This document shows, piece after piece, positions 33,909 to 47,456 of a stretch of 64,000 bases of DNA. The first letter of the stretch is position 1; each line of letters begins with the position of its first letter. Under the pieces are notes generated by a model. It did no database searches. It worked only from the letters and a program-made list of their open reading frames with translations, and was not told the origin of the DNA. This DNA is from Saksenaea vasiformis B4078 (lineage: Eukaryota; Mucoromycota; Mucoromycetes; Mucorales; Saksenaeaceae): NCBI GenBank assembly GCA_000697055.1, contig JNDT01002268.1:1-64000 (forward strand), read 5' to 3'. The translations under genes and the position numbers were made by a program.

Positions 33909-35622
33909 ATGAGTGACATACTCGAAAATGAGCAGGACATTATTACCGAAGACATGGTTGCAAGTGGTGGCGACATGGTAATGCAGAACCCTCTACACGT
34001 CCTCTTATCTGTTTTTGCAAATAGCAAGGTATAAACTGGGATTTGCTTCAGTGTTCAAGAGGAGCCTACCAGGAACACCGGTAAGATAAGCAATACATCA
34101 AGGCAAAAAACGATTTGGTTTAAACTTGATATGCACAATAGGAAGGCTATTTTCAAAAGGTTTTCGTACGCGAAGAACATATTTGTGGCAACACAGGTAA
34201 ATGATTAGACCAAAACAGCGTTTATCCTTATATGTTATTCTTATATATTATTCTCTTACAGTCCAAACCAATCTCAAGGTGTGACGAAGAGTTTTATCGA
34301 TTCAAGTATGCCAAGTTGGGCGAGAAATGTAGCGTTGGCCACCTCCAGTTGCGAAATCTGATCTGGGCTCCGGACAAAAATAATGTCTACTATCAGTGTG
34401 AGGATGTTCAGTCTTAACCGCGAACGCGAAGAACTCAGCAATGTCTAGCTCACAACACAATTCGGCAATGGTCCCCGCAACTTAGCTGTAGCCGCTCACT
34501 ATTCAGTGTCGCTTTCGATGTGATTAGCATGGCATGTGCACATGGAGTAGCTGTTGTGGGCGATAGAAGGGGAAAGTATGCATATATGCAGTTGGACGAC
34601 GGTAAGGTTTATTCTGGGACGGCATCGCGCGATTCGGAAGGCACGATAAACAGCCTTGACGTTATCAGTGGATTTAATGGAGGTAATATATTGCCGAGGA
34701 TCTGGATGTCGTTTTTTCTCATTCAGTTTAGAACTCTTGGCTATATTGTCGGGGAATGACAAGAAAACGCAATTTATGAACTTGAATACATTAACTGTCG
34801 TGAAGAGCTTCTCGTTCCCTTACGCGGTGAACGTAGGTCGATATAACAAACGAAAGAGACATAGTAAAAGTACTGCGAAATAGTATTCAGCAATAACTGC
34901 AGACCATAAATTACTTTGCGTTGTCGGCGACTCAACGCAAACGACCATAGTAGACGCTGAAAACGGTGAAGGTATCTGAGATTATTAAGAAAACAAAGCA
35001 TGTTGACTGTGAATGAAAGTGGTAGCAGTAAACAATGAACATGTCGATTATTCTTTTGCTTGCTGCTGGCATCCCGATGGCAGGACATTCGCCACCGGAA
35101 ATCAAGACATGACAACGAGGTAATTACTAAATGGTGCGCAGCTATAGACATCTTATTATACATAGAATCTACGACATACGTAATCCTTCGAAAGCTATGC
35201 ATATCCTTGGTGGCAGGGCAGGTGCTATCCGATCGCTCCGCTTTTCACACGATGGCAAGTATTTGGCAGCTGCAGGTAATCCCTGATAACCGAGGAAAAA
35301 TTGGATGTAAACTTAATAATATTTGTAATGACAGAACCAATCGATTATGTCCATCTCTACGACACAACAACTTATGATAACAGCCAAGTCATTAACCTGT
35401 TTGGTACTGTGGCAGGCACAGGTAAAGGATCTGTGATCAAGCAGATGTATGCTTACTGGTTTGGCAGCTTTTACCCCAGAAGATCAAGCCTTGTTCATAG
35501 GCATATCTGACAATGAAATAGGGTGAGTAACTACCTATTAAATGTGGCATGTCCTCATAAGGTCTTCTAGAACCGGTATCTACGAATTCCAAAAGAGACG
35601 CCTGGAGTTCTCCATGTTCTAG
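33909..35622 (+). CDS. WD40-repeat protein of the SPAC2A9.03-like family
   Basis: The gene starts MSDILENEQDIITEDMVASG and spans about ten short exons. Recognisable blocks are EEFYRFKYAKLGEKCSVGHL-QLRNLIWAPDKNN, VISMACAHGVAVVGDRRGKY, LLAILSGNDKKTQFMNLNTL, HVDYSFACCWHPDGRTFATG-NQDMTT, IYDIRNPSKAMHILGGRAGA-IRSLRFSHDGKYLAAA, EPIDYVHLYDTTTY and FTPEDQALFIGISDNEIG, ending LEFSMF at the TAG 35620-35622. The HxDYSFA-WHPxG-FATGNQD-R-YDIRN series is diagnostic of this conserved family, found in fission yeast and plants, whose function is poorly defined. Exon borders in the first third are the least certain. Confidence 0.8.
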
Positions 35623-35706
35623 CGATAAATATGGAGAGTGGATAGACTAAGTAAATAAAATTGTAATACTAATCATAATCAAAAGAAACATATAAACATG
35701 GATATT

Positions 35707-35756
35707 CATCATCCTCATCCTCATCCTCATCCTCATCCTCATCCTCATCCTCATCA
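35707..35756. repeat. (CATCCT)n hexanucleotide repeat
   Basis: About eight perfect CATCCT units just downstream of the WD40 gene. Confidence 0.95.
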
Positions 35757-35916
35757 AACATTATTGGAGTAATTGAACAGCTCTCATGCTTGGAGGTTCA
35801 TAGTGTGTAAAGTATTGCCGGACAAGGTTACGCGTCCCTAGGCGAAGTTATCATGCGCAACACTTTTGTTTCCATTGCCACTGCTTTCTCATATTAATTA
35901 AGAAAGCATTTTTGCT

Positions 35917-36297
35917 ATGCTGATATGCTCAGAAATCCTGGTTAAGGGCTGTAGACTCCTTGTTTCTGGAACACCAGAATATTTCTCTCTATCAGGCAGC
36001 CAAATGTACGGAAATATTGAAATTTTTTTTAGTAATTCTGAGTCACTGTTAAGCCGTTTCGCGTTAAGTCTAGAGGATAAAAATCCATTCAATAAGCAGC
36101 AAATTAGCTTAAAGAAGAGCATTGTGGAGCTCAACGGATCCTGCGCCAATGAGGAAGGTGGGACTCTCTTTACTTATCCTGTTTTTCCGTTTCGAGTCAT
36201 GGCTTCGCAAAAAAGACCTCGCTTCATACCAAAATACGCTTCAAGCCAAGCAATCTTATTCCATCCGTCAAAGCGAACCAATTTTCAAGCAAAGTAA
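35917..36297 (+). CDS. hypothetical ORF, 126 residues
   Basis: An ATG-started single-exon frame, MLICSEILVKGCRLLVSGTP to HPSKRTNFQAK. No domain, signal peptide or membrane segment stands out. It lies just before the 3' end of the convergent carrier gene. It may be chance; listed because it is the only sizeable ATG-started frame in this gap. Confidence 0.2.
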   Translation: MLICSEILVKGCRLLVSGTPEYFSLSGSQMYGNIEIFFSNSESLLSRFALSLEDKNPFNKQQISLKKSIVELNGSCANEEGGTLFTYPVFPFRVMASQKRPRFIPKYASSQAILFHPSKRTNFQAK

Positions 36298-36354
36298 AAA
36301 GAAAAGAAAAGAAAAGAAAGATGCAAAAATCCAGTATGTACATGTTGTTAACTT

Positions 36355-37578
36355 CTAAATAGGTTGAGAGACTGATTTTTGGGCGTGCCAGCGCAACACT
36401 TCTTCGTAGATAGCCCAAGAGATGGCTGAGTTCAGCGGTTTCCGGATCAATCGGACACTGATACCATCAAAGAAACCCATCATTCCCTCCTCCTAATTCC
36501 AAATTGTCAACTGTATTCCATTCTTTTCTTCTTTTTTCCCTCACTTACCCTGAACACCTTCCTTGCAGCTTGAATTAAGTATTTATATAGATTTGGCTTC
36601 AGCTGCATTCTGGTTTTCAGCATATCAAAGGGTTGAGTTGTACATGTAGCTGCCATTCCTGCCACAACGCCTGAGCCTAAATTAATAGCAACGTTGGCCA
36701 CGGCAAGTTGTTGTGATTGAACAAATGCTGTCAAAAAAAAAGACGTGAGTCAATCTTTTTGTTTCCCTTGTTGCACCTACTGTTGGCCCACGTCTTTGTT
36801 TGTTCGTAGAAGAATAAATAAATGCCTGCAAAAGGTGCGTCTCGAATAAAAGTTGCGCCATAGCCGGCGAATAAGCCTATTTGACAACCAATTACAAAAG
36901 GATCCATCGTGATATGTCAATGCTCCTTACCTCGAAATCCGTCGTGTCTGATGATTGAACGGAATGCATCGCCCATGCTCTTGTAATTATAGAAATTACT
37001 TTCGTACCTGACTTTGACCACTGTAATTGGCATCATCACGTATCCTACTGCTCCTCTTGCTGCAGCACCGGAAATTAAATTCTCCCATCGCTTCTGCTTA
37101 TCCCACTTCGGCCATGACGACGACGCCGTTCGTGCCATGCGTAGAGCTTCCCTAATCTCCGCTAACGTGAAGAAATACAGGGCAGAACCAGGCACGTTTC
37201 TGTCAAATAGGATGATAGGTTCATAAAAACGATGTATGTCCGGTATAAGAATTATACCTCACAATGGTTGGTACTGTGCCGCGCCAGAGTCCCTGTACTC
37301 CGTTTGCCTGGACAATACCGCGAATGGTGGACAAAATTGTACTTTGTGGCATAAGAAAAAGCAAGGCATTAGGGCAGCCTTTTATTGTCGAAGAGCATTC
37401 ACCTCTTCTGTGGAGCCACAAGTAATCCTCTTTGCTTAGCCTCACGCAAGAATGCAAGGTGATCTTGTCGTTGCTGCTGGAGTCGCGTTTTGATCAGATC
37501 CAAAGGTTGTAAGGTCACGCATGCTGTCATGCCAGATAGTGCACCGCCAACAAGGTGCAGTGCGGGATTCTTTTCCAT
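36355..37578 (-). CDS. HEM25: mitochondrial glycine carrier, SLC25A38/Hem25 type
   Basis: Members import glycine into mitochondria for 5-aminolevulinate, the first step of haem synthesis. ATG at 37578 starts [20 protein letters not shown], and six exons carry three mitochondrial-carrier repeats. The PX(D/E)XX(K/R) signatures are [34 protein letters not shown] and [15 protein letters not shown]. The phrase [13 protein letters not shown] and the following [20 protein letters not shown] are characteristic of SLC25A38/Hem25. The gene ends [14 protein letters not shown] at the TAG 36355-36357. Introns are 50-60 bp and the frame is open throughout. Confidence 0.92.
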
Positions 37579-38004
37579 GAAAGTAACAAGTGCAGAAAAA
37601 GGTCTTCAAGGGCAGAGGTCAAAAGTGCGAACATATAAATGCCTGGTTCGACTAGGGGTACCAACTCCGCTTACCAGTGGAAGGCTGTGGGAGCAAGTTA
37701 CCATTTACAGCAGAAAGAGATACGTATTTCTTTGTAAGCTGATTTAGGTAAATATTATTTGCTTTATGAAGCATTCTGTTCTTGACTCCTAGTGTGGAAT
37801 CTAGATAAGCAAGAAGATAAACAAAGGAAGACATTCCAAGAATTTCTTGTGTTCCAAAGCTGTACAGAATTCTTCTTTTTCTCTACGTGTATTTATTATT
37901 TATTTAATTTTTTTTTTTTTTTTGGGGGTTTGGGAATTTGTTCATGTGGAAGCAGAAGATATCAGTAAGAGAAATTTGTAATAAGCAGTTATAAGGTGAA
38001 GATT
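37579..38004. other. intergenic with poly-T tract
   Basis: Shared space between the carrier promoter and the 3' end of the multifunctional enzyme gene. It contains a T-run of about 18 near 37908-37923 and no gene. Confidence 0.6.
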
Positions 38005-41000
38005 TTACAGCTTGCTGTCGCGGTTGGCACCGGCAAGCTCAACAGCGGCGTTGGAGATTGCAATCACGTCGCGCTCAACCACGCGCGTTTGGAAGATAAT
38101 CTTGGAACCTTCCTTCCACATTTGGGTCTCCAATGTTTCTCCAGGGAAAACATGTTTAGCGAAACGAGCCTTGATATTCTTGAAAGAAGCAGGGTCGTTG
38201 TTGCCAAATGCCTTCAATACATGCTTGCCAGAGATACCGAAGGAGCAAAGGCCGTGCAAAATAGGCACTTCGAATCCACCCTAAGGTTACCAAAGTTTTG
38301 AGTCAATTGCGCTCCTTACTTTTCCGAGTGAGTCAACTTACAATGGCAGACATGGAAGGATCGATGTGCAAGGGATTGTAATCGCCGCTCAAACGGTACA
38401 ATGCCGCCTGATCTTCATTTGTCTTCTCCGTCACGACAACATCGGGCTTACGGTTAGGGGGTGTGTTAGTGGCCGTAGCGGCGCCACGATCAGTACCCTT
38501 CTTAGGTCCACCAAAGCTGCCGCTGCCACGGATGAAGAGAGTGAATTCGTTTTCGAAGACAACTTCACCTGATCCATCCGTTGTGGTTACACCAATTGTA
38601 ACCGCAGCGCCCTTGCCCTTGTCAAGGATGTCAACAACACGTGCCTGGGACTTGAGCGAGCCACTGGTAGGAATTGGCTTCTTCAAAGAAAGGAACTGCT
38701 CACCGTGCAACAACATCATCTGATACGTACACTAGTTTAGTACACATGCTGGATGTAGCATACAATGCTTGTACTTACGGGGTTGAAGTTGGGGAGGAAC
38801 TCGCCGAATGGAACGGTCATCATAGCCGTAAAGGAAGGAATCACGCCAAAGGTAGGGAGGACGGAGAAGTTGGCGTCATTCTCATAGACGTATTGAAGAT
38901 CGGTACGCTTGCAACCGACACCAAGAGCGTACAAGATTGCCTCACGTTCAGCGTATTCAAAGTCCAGAATATCAAACTTCAATTTCTTGGTGGCTTCGAC
39001 ATCCAATGAACCGTCATCCTTGATGGGCTTCTCTGCTTCTTCACTTATGTTGCTGAAGTTTTCCATAAAGCCTTGGAAGGAGTCCTGGGTAGAGTTGGGG
39101 TTGGTAGCGCGACCATCGTCGAAGTCGATGATACGGGGCCATGCCTCGGCAACCTGTTCGGGTGTCAAGGTGCGGTTGGCAGGGAAACCAACACCACCAG
39201 TGCGTTGCCAGCGGACCTTCGCAATCCAGCCACTGCCGACTTCGAAGATACCACCAGTCTCTTCATTGCTGCTATGGCCGAGGTAGGCGACGAGAGGAGC
39301 AACATACTCAGGCTTGAAAGCCTCGACCATCTCAGGGGGCATGACGGTAGCAGTCATACGGGTACCAGCGTTGGGAGCGATGACGTTGGCGAGAATGTTT
39401 CTGCGTTGGCCTTCAAGAGCGAGGGTCTTGGTGAAACCAACAATACCAAGTTTGGCAGCGCTATAGTTCGTCTGTCCAAAGTTGCCGTAGAGACCGACAG
39501 CAGAAGCGGTGTTAATGATACGACCATACTTCTGCTTGTGGAAGTGGGGCCAGGCAGCCTTGACAACTGTATTTGAAGAAAAATTAAATTTTGCATCCTT
39601 CATAAATCATGTGTCTTTGTTTTTTACCTTTGTAAGTGCCACGCAAGTGAACTCTGTGAACGAGATCCCAGTCAGCGTCGCTCATTCTGGCGAACGACTT
39701 GTCGCGAAGTATACCGGCGTTATTAACCAAAATATCAATACGGCCGAATGCCTTGAGAGCTGTCTCAACGACCTTGTCGCCGTCTTCAACGGAATCGTAG
39801 TTGGCAACAGCCTTGCCGCCAGCCTTGCGAATTTCATCGACAACTACGTCAGCTGCACGAGAATCCTGACCTTGACCATGAGTCGAACCACCAAGATCGT
39901 TGACAACTATTCAGGAAAAGTTAGTTGCTGCCAGCATAAACAAACGTTTAAGGTTCTTACCGACAGATGCACCCAATTTGGCCAAAAGCAACGCATAAGC
40001 ACGACCGAGACCGCCGCCAGCACCGGTAACGATAGCAACCTTTTTTCTTTATCATTAGCAAACAGCTCTCCTCTTTTTTCTGTTCTTTTTACCTGTCCAT
40101 CAAAGTTCAAAGGTTCAACATTAGGGTTGGCTTCAGCGGCTTTGGCACGTTCCAATAAGGCCATGAAATCGGTATCCATTACGGAGTTAGGATACTCTGC
40201 ATCTTTTTCAAAGTCGGTGATTTGATCCCACTTGGCGCCGACGGCACCAGGTGTGAAAGTCTCATCAGCCTTGAAGACGACACCAGAGGATCGTTCCCAT
40301 CTGAGTTTAGAAACAAAACCACCACCAACTTCAAAGACACCACCGTTGTCTTCGGTATTTTCATGGCACAAGTAGCCAACGACAGGAGTGACAAATTCGG
40401 GCTTGAGGGATTCCAGGATTTCGGGAGGCATGACCGTTTCCGTCCTAAAAAAAATTAGTTAATCAGAAATCGCAAAGCTTTCATATGCTTACATTCTAGA
40501 CGCCGCCATGGGTGCAATGGTGTTGCTGTGAATATTATCCTTAGCACCCTCCTTTGCCAGAGAGTTGCTGAAACTAGCAAGAGCAAGTTTGGCTAACATC
40601 CACGTGCGTGAGAATCAATAACAACAAAACAGCACGGAGGAAAATAGAGAACGAACTTTACCGGCACTGTAGTTTGCTTGACCGAAGTTACCGTATAAAC
40701 CAGCAGCAGAAGCGGTCATGATAATACGTCCATACTTCTGCTTTCTCATGATAGGCCATGCTGCTTTAGTGACGGCATAGGAGCCTTTGACGTGGACAGC
40801 CTGAATGAGATCCCAGTCGGCATCGGTCATTCTGGCAAAGGACTTGTCACGAAGAATGCCTGCATTGTTAATGACAATATCGACGCGTCCGAAAGCTTTC
40901 ATTGCGGTTTCAACGATCTTTGCACCATCCTCCACGGAGTTGTAGTTTGCGACAGCTTGACCACCGGCCTTACGAATCTCTTCGACTACAACATCAGCTG

Positions 41001-41218
41001 CACTGGAACTGGTGCCATCTCCAGTTCGTGAGACACCAAGGTCATTAACGACGACACTTGCACCGCGCGAAGCAAAGTACAAGGCATATGCTTTACCGAG
41101 ACCTTTCAAAAGCAGAAGAAGGTAAGGAATCGCATAAATAGACAAAGAAGTATAGCAAACCTCCTCCTGCACCGGTGATAATGGCGACTTTTCCATCGTA
41201 TCGAATTTCGTTAGCCAT
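38005..41218 (-). CDS. FOX2: peroxisomal multifunctional enzyme type 2 (Fox2)
   Basis: This enzyme performs the hydratase and 3-hydroxyacyl-CoA dehydrogenase steps of peroxisomal beta-oxidation. ATG at 41218 starts [20 protein letters not shown]. Two short-chain dehydrogenase domains follow: the first with [14 protein letters not shown] and ANYSAGK, the second with [20 protein letters not shown] and TNYSAAK (the YxxxK catalytic pair in each). A MaoC-type 2-enoyl-CoA hydratase domain carries [12 protein letters not shown] and [11 protein letters not shown]. The protein ends GANRDSKL, and SKL is a canonical PTS1 peroxisome signal. About seven short introns. Length near 890 residues fits the fungal family. 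Confidence 0.95.
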
Positions 41219-42605
41219 ACTGTGTATATGTAAGAGAAAAAAAACTGCAGAAGATGTGGGGGAAGCGGATAAGAGTGATTTATAGCAGATTGATCATTAA
41301 AAAATACGCCGTGTCACTGTGGGGTATTTTTCACATGGGCTCATGTGAACGGCCTGTCTTTTCAGCGCTTATCCAAATTTCCTAAAGGGAAAATATTTCA
41401 CCCATGGTTACATGACTCGCGGAAAGTACAAAAAAAGATTCGGTAATCCAGCTGAGAGCGATCGCTCTACAATTCATCACGCATTACAAACTTCGTTAAA
41501 ATGAATTCTTGTTTTTTTTTCCTGCTGCTTGAACTGCGCACTCCCACGATAATGCCCCAAAGAACGCGACTATTATTCGTTGAAGTTTTGCAGTTTTGTT
41601 TGTCGCGTTCTAGGACATGCTACATAGGCATCGTATGACGAGCACAGAGTATTCAAAAAGCAGGTATGATTCTTCACAGAGATTTGTACTCGTTATCAAG
41701 TAGTGAATCAGCAGAGCTGGTAGGTTTTTTCTGAGTAGGATCGATTTCTTTTATTTTTTTTTCCACTTTCAAATGATACTTTCATCGCGTTAAAAGGCTA
41801 CTGGCGCAATTATTGAATCAAAAGTCGTTTCTAATCATTTAGTTCTCCACAAGTTCCCAATCAGGTATCCTTTTGGCAGTAACGTCTCGGTAATTACCGC
41901 GTTGACGCGTTCGGGTCGCAGTATTGTAGTGTCTCAAGCCAAAATATGTCTTAAACTTCGTACAATATCATTATACCTTTGATTCATTGTATCTCACGCG
42001 TTATGACTGAAGAACTTCAGCGCGATCTTTCCGTGCTGCCAGCGCTTTACGCACAGAAATAGCCCTGGCGTATTTAGGTATTTAATCCAACTGTATGATT
42101 TCATATGTAAGTTCATTCTGCTGCGATACCAAGATAATCTTCATCTCTTAATAACACCAGTTGATTGTGGCCGCTACGATTTAACAGAGACAACGCTGTG
42201 TCATGACAAATTATCCTAAAACTGGGTGTATGTCATTGCAATTTACTCCCAGAAAGGAAAGTGCCAAGTAGACACAACTGCTCCTATTCGTTAGATGAAT
42301 TGGCATAAAAGTAAACGCCTTATCTATTTGAAGTCGTCTTGAATTAAGCGTTCATGACCAGTTATAGGATGCTCATTTTTCCAGTTTCCTTGTAAGCCTT
42401 TCACAGAGGGTTCCGCCTATCCTTGTGATTTGGTTGTTTGCTCGGTTAGATCATAAGCTACTCTGTCGTCTACAGTTCCAGACGCAGAGCAAGGCCTACG
42501 GACTCTAAGCGGGAATAATCATGCTCATTGAAATACTTCCAAAAAGTTTATTCTTTCTTTTGGCGGAAAGGTACATATACTGAACGGACGGTAGTAAAAA
42601 AAAAG
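41219..42605. other. intergenic, no gene recognised
   Basis: This 1.4-kb stretch should hold the FOX2 promoter and the 3' flank of the exonuclease gene. No coding motifs are seen. Confidence 0.6.
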
Positions 42606-45600
42606 CTAGCAGAAGGGGTTAAGAGGGTATATGTGAATGAGAGGTGGGGAATGATATATGTTCACTTCGACACTGACGTCCAACCTAGAGAATACCTTGA
42701 ACCTCTGTACCTTCGCCTGCTCATCAATATCCGCATCTTGAACCAAGCTACTTGGCACCTTCGGCACCATCAAGCCTGAGCTCTCATCTTCCTCCAATTC
42801 ATCCGCATCCATCTGTTCTGCAGGAGAATCTCTACCAATCTCGGCTGCATCGTCGTCCTTGCCATTTCCTTGTCCCTTGTGCATCCCACGACGTGCAAAC
42901 AAGTGCTCCTCCATGGCACGGTCAGCCTTTAGGCCTGGTTTCCATACCACCACAAGGGACTTGGTTTCGTTGTCAAATTTAAAGGATTCAATTGGTAATA
43001 TATCCATGTGAATCCGTTTCTCCAAACCGTACTCAGGCACGTAAATATCGATCGCGTTGTCGAGAACGCTAATCACAAGCCCTTGCATAACCAGAGGTTC
43101 TTTTTCCTGTATAGAACGATGAAGATAATGCGCAAAATATAGCATAATATGTGCATCTTGCGCATTCTTTGCCGCATCTCTTGAATAGTTGCACTTGAAA
43201 GCAATGTTCTGTGAAGCACGTTTGCTTAAGGGAGATGCTATGAAACAGTTAAATTACAGGTCACGTTTGACATACACTTACATTGATCACGAAGAGCAGC
43301 GTCGAGTTGCCGATGAACAGCAATATCGGCATACCGACGAATAGGGGAGGTGAAATGAGTATATAGAGGTTCGTTAAGGGCATAGTGTTCGTATTTCGAT
43401 ATGTCTATCGATCCTGTGCAAAAGTATTTGGCGCGTCGCATAGGCTTGATAGCTAGTTGTAGAAGAACCTCCTTAGCATCTCCATCTGTTACCGCGTTCA
43501 AAGAACTTTGGAAACCACCAGCAGACGCTATATCAAATTCGTATCCTAATTCCGAAGTGATGCTATACAGTTCACGCTATCATTTAAGGTAAGATTCCAA
43601 GGGCGAGCAGAAGTAGTATTTATACCAATTTCTTTGTAATAGGCGGTTGATGATGTCGCAGAAGAGCCTCATTAGGAAAATGCTTGGTGATTTTCTGCGC
43701 CACGCTAACATTCGCGCGTATCATAAACTCCTCGATCAGATTGTTCGCTTCTTTCTTTTCGTAAGAATGCACCGCTTTGATGTTACCGCTGTCATCTAAA
43801 TCAAAGTATAATCTGACGGAGTTCATTGATAGCGCTCCTTCATCAAAGCGTCGTTGCCGCATCGTCGAAGATAATTTGAATAGATCACATATAGCATTCT
43901 CGATAGATGGCACGTTATCAGGGGATCCGACTTCTGCTGTCGACGGTAAACCATGACCGTCAATGACACTTTGGGCGTCATCATACGACAGTTTGGCACA
44001 TGACCTTGAAAACGAAGAAGAAAAAAAAATTAGACTATTCGGAATTCGTATTACAGCAGTACTTAATGATCGTTCTGCCCATCCATGTTTCCACTGGTCG
44101 TCCTGATATATCCATTTTCCAGACAACAGAGAAAGCCAATCTACTCAGCCATTGAGTGATAATGTCCTTCCTCTCGTAAGGAATCACCTTTCTACATTTG
44201 GGTTTAGACTGCATAACTTCTCACACAGGGTATTCGGTAACATTGGGATCACCCGATCCACCAAGTATGTACTAGTCCCGCGTTCCGCCGCTTCTGTATC
44301 TAGTGGGGTATTGGGCTTGACAAAGAAAGTCACATCCGCAATATGTACTCCCACTTCAAAGAGGCCGTCCTCCAAGGGCTTGATATGGACAGCGTCGTCC
44401 AAATCTGAGATAGTGTTCAATTCCTTAGGCTGTCCTCAGTTTCAATGGTACCTTTTGCCGTAGCAGGGTCTATCGTGAAAATCTTTTCTTGTCTGTAATC
44501 TCGTCTTTTCAGATACTCGTTCTCTGGAATCGTCCAGTGTGGAGGAGGAAGGCCTTGGAGAGCAACCGTAGGGTACGGCTGATCACGGATGCTACAATCG
44601 TTAATAATGGCACTCGTCTCGACTGCTATGGTCCCAATGTCACCAAGAACTCTCAGAACTCGGCCGAAGGGGTGTGTTGACGTGATACACCAACGCTGAA
44701 CTCTTGCCTGCCGCAAAAGAGAAGAGCATAAGGCTTACATCTAATTTATCTTTTCTCTTACCAGCACAACTTTGTCCCTGTAGCTTGCTTCGTTGTCCAA
44801 TAAGTCTTTAGGGGCCTCGTGGATAGGAATGATAATCAACGGATAGCGCTTATCGCTTGGTTTAAACCAAGCGACCTTTGCATCCCATCGTTTGATCTCT
44901 TCTGGAGGTAAATGTCCTTCCTCCCAATCAGTGCTACTGTCACCGTCTGCCTGACTACTGACACTAGCCTTTTTCGCTTCGTTGCTTTCTGGCTTCTTCC
45001 TACGAGGCCGTTCGATTGAAATCAAGCTAAAGAAATGTTACGGGTAAGTTCATAGAACAGACTAATTGACTTACCCAGCAAGACACAAGTTATTGCCACG
45101 ATGGATTATTCCCACGACTCGACCACAAAATTTTGGTTTAGTAGGGCCATTTTCGTCTTCATCTTTATCGCCTTCATTGTTATCTTGGTCATCTTTCTTC
45201 CGCGCTCGGAAGAGCTTTTGTCGCTCTTCCCAAATGCCATCGACATCAGCTAAAAGTTTTACAGCAACAATATCTCCTTCAAGTGCACGATTCCGATGTT
45301 GATCGCCGAAAATATAGATGTCCGAATCCAGACTATCACATGTCACATATGCATCCATCCGTTTCCTCCAGTTGACGCGCATCATACCGTAATACAGTTG
45401 ATGGCGGTCAATTTGATTTTGTATCTCCTCCGGGCTTAAATACCGTTCATACATCTCCCTGCGATTTTTGGGATTTCGGTCAAAGGCGTGTGTGTATTTT
45501 TTTGTGGTGTCCTCTGGAACTGTCGGATATGCGTCTACAATTTAACGGTTAGCTCCGCTCAACAGTTGGCGTAACGTGTCTTACTCCATCGCCTTTTGTC

Positions 45601-46173
45601 GTTTGCTTGTACCGCGACCGGAGCTGTGGGAGGACGAGAATATGTGAAATTAGAACCGGCAACGGTTGATCCCCTAGTTTGTTCGACAGGTTGTAGTGAA
45701 GTCCAGACAATGGCTGCATCGTCGATCGATATATTATTTGATCGCTTGCTGGTATGGAGAACAAATCTGACTTCATAATCATCATAGACCCTTGGACGAG
45801 TGGAAATATCACCATTTATAACCTTTTCAGACTTTTGCTGGTTCTGCGTTGGTGGTGCGGCCCCGCGCACATCTTTCCGTTTCCGGTACGTCTTTTTCCG
45901 ACGAGTGCCTGCGTTTTTATCGTCTTTACTTATATCCTGTCCAGCCGACGGCCTCTCAGCTCCTTTTCTCATAGACAAGCGACGATTTCCATTCGTACGT
46001 CGTAAATCTGGGGCGCTTTCCTCCGGGGTAGGATTTTGAATGGCGTAATTGGGTGCCATTCCCGGTTGAATGATCGGGTCAGGTGAAGACGGATTCTGCT
46101 GGGTGTTTTCGCCAGCAGATGGTGGCGGCTCAGGGACAGTTGAGGGCACTGCACTTGGTGTTTGAGTGCTCAT
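42606..46173 (-). CDS. DIS3L2: DIS3L2/Ssd1-type 3'-5' exoribonuclease (RNB family)
   Basis: ATG at 46173 starts [20 protein letters not shown] disordered, basic N-terminus ([14 protein letters not shown]) is followed by cold-shock domains ([39 protein letters not shown]), the RNB catalytic domain and a C-terminal S1-like region ([15 protein letters not shown]) ending HIYPLNPFC at 42606. The catalytic Asp cluster is intact once a 46-bp intron is removed: TIDPATAK joins DLDDAVHI. The RNB motif [18 protein letters not shown] is present. Yeast Ssd1 has lost these residues, so this copy is predicted to be an active cytoplasmic RNase degrading oligouridylated or structured RNA. Confidence 0.9.
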
Positions 46174-47456
46174 AGCTTCTCAGGCAGAAGAGGAAACAAA
46201 GGAAAAGACGGAGTAAAGTTGCATGGTTACGTGACTCTTTAATATCTGATGTGAATCTTCCACGATTAAGGGATATCATTGTTTATCTTCCCTTTGGGTT
46301 ATGAAGGAATTAGAAGTATGTATGATTATCTAGTATCATGTAGAATGAATTACCATCGCACTGATGCTATTGCACGATCGATTATATGTATATGAATCCT
46401 TTTTCATCAGCGGAAAATACTTTTTCCTTCGTATATGAGGCAGCCATGATGGTTTGACAAGTACTCTCGCAGTATGTGGATGATTTATTCAAGCTACACC
46501 TTGCTAGGCTTAAATCGTGGTGAAATCCATAACTTCAACTCACTACGTTTCGTCACCGTGTTAGTCTGTCACGAATTCTGCAAACTGCTCTCAAACGGAA
46601 GTCAAAGCAAGGGTGTCACAAGGATATTCGTAGCTTGTCATGTCAACGGAGACAAATCATAGACCTTGCTTGTTTGCAGAATACAGCAAACTGTAACGAC
46701 TTAGAAGGCATCCACTGGTGTCCCAAGGATGTCCAAAGGGAAAAGCAGAAGGTGCATATACAATATTAAAAAATAGTTGGAAAAGGCTTGCAGATATTGG
46801 GATATGTGTTACGTGTGAGTAACGAGGAGTGTTGTTGGTTTGAGATAAGTGCACGGTTACATCAAACACCAGCTGCAATCCCGTTTAGACTACATTGTTG
46901 TTTCATCTTTTCATGTATTTCAAGGCTTCATTTGGAAAGGTGTCTGCAAAAGTCAATGCTAAGAAATCTTCACCATCATATCTCATCAACTTAACCGTTT
47001 TACAACGTACTTTCTGTATCTCTCCTAGATCAGAGTATAGAGTATCAATAAACAGTGTCATAAATAGCTGGCAACAAAATGCCCAAACATTCAGTTTGGT
47101 TATACTAGAGCCACAGTAAGCATTGACATCTATTTTATATAGAGAATGCTGAAACGTTGTGCAGCGAAGATGGCAGAAAGCCTTGAATTGGGGAATGCAC
47201 CCACAGAGGGGCCATATGTGTGTGATCTATGTGCATTGTCTTACGATTTGACGGCCTTGCGTCACGGCAATCTGTCAAAGCTCTCGATGAATGTATTTGG
47301 GAAGACTCAGAGAGCACAATTGTGGGAATTAGAGGGACCAGAAATTATTGCGATATGATTGGGCGGTTTCCTTTGCCGGTGCTCGGCCGCCCGGGGATAC
47401 CTGTCCCCGCCAACTGTGAAAGATCGAAGCTCTTCCTCTTTTCTTGAATCCACATC
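46174..47456. other. intergenic, no gene recognised
   Basis: Divergent promoter space between the exonuclease and the eL27 gene. No supported gene. Confidence 0.6.

Noticed and set aside
35717..35756. Possible CRISPR-like array at the CATCCT repeats
   Set aside because: It is a simple hexanucleotide repeat with no spacers, in a eukaryotic genome.
38463..40225. Long plus-strand frames opposite FOX2 (for example 39509-40225)
   Set aside because: They are shadows of the two dehydrogenase domains on the minus strand; no family features.
47146..47358. Small plus-strand frame before eL27 (MLKRCAAKMAESLELGNAPT)
   Set aside because: It overlaps an equally long minus-strand frame, has no motif and lies in a promoter region.
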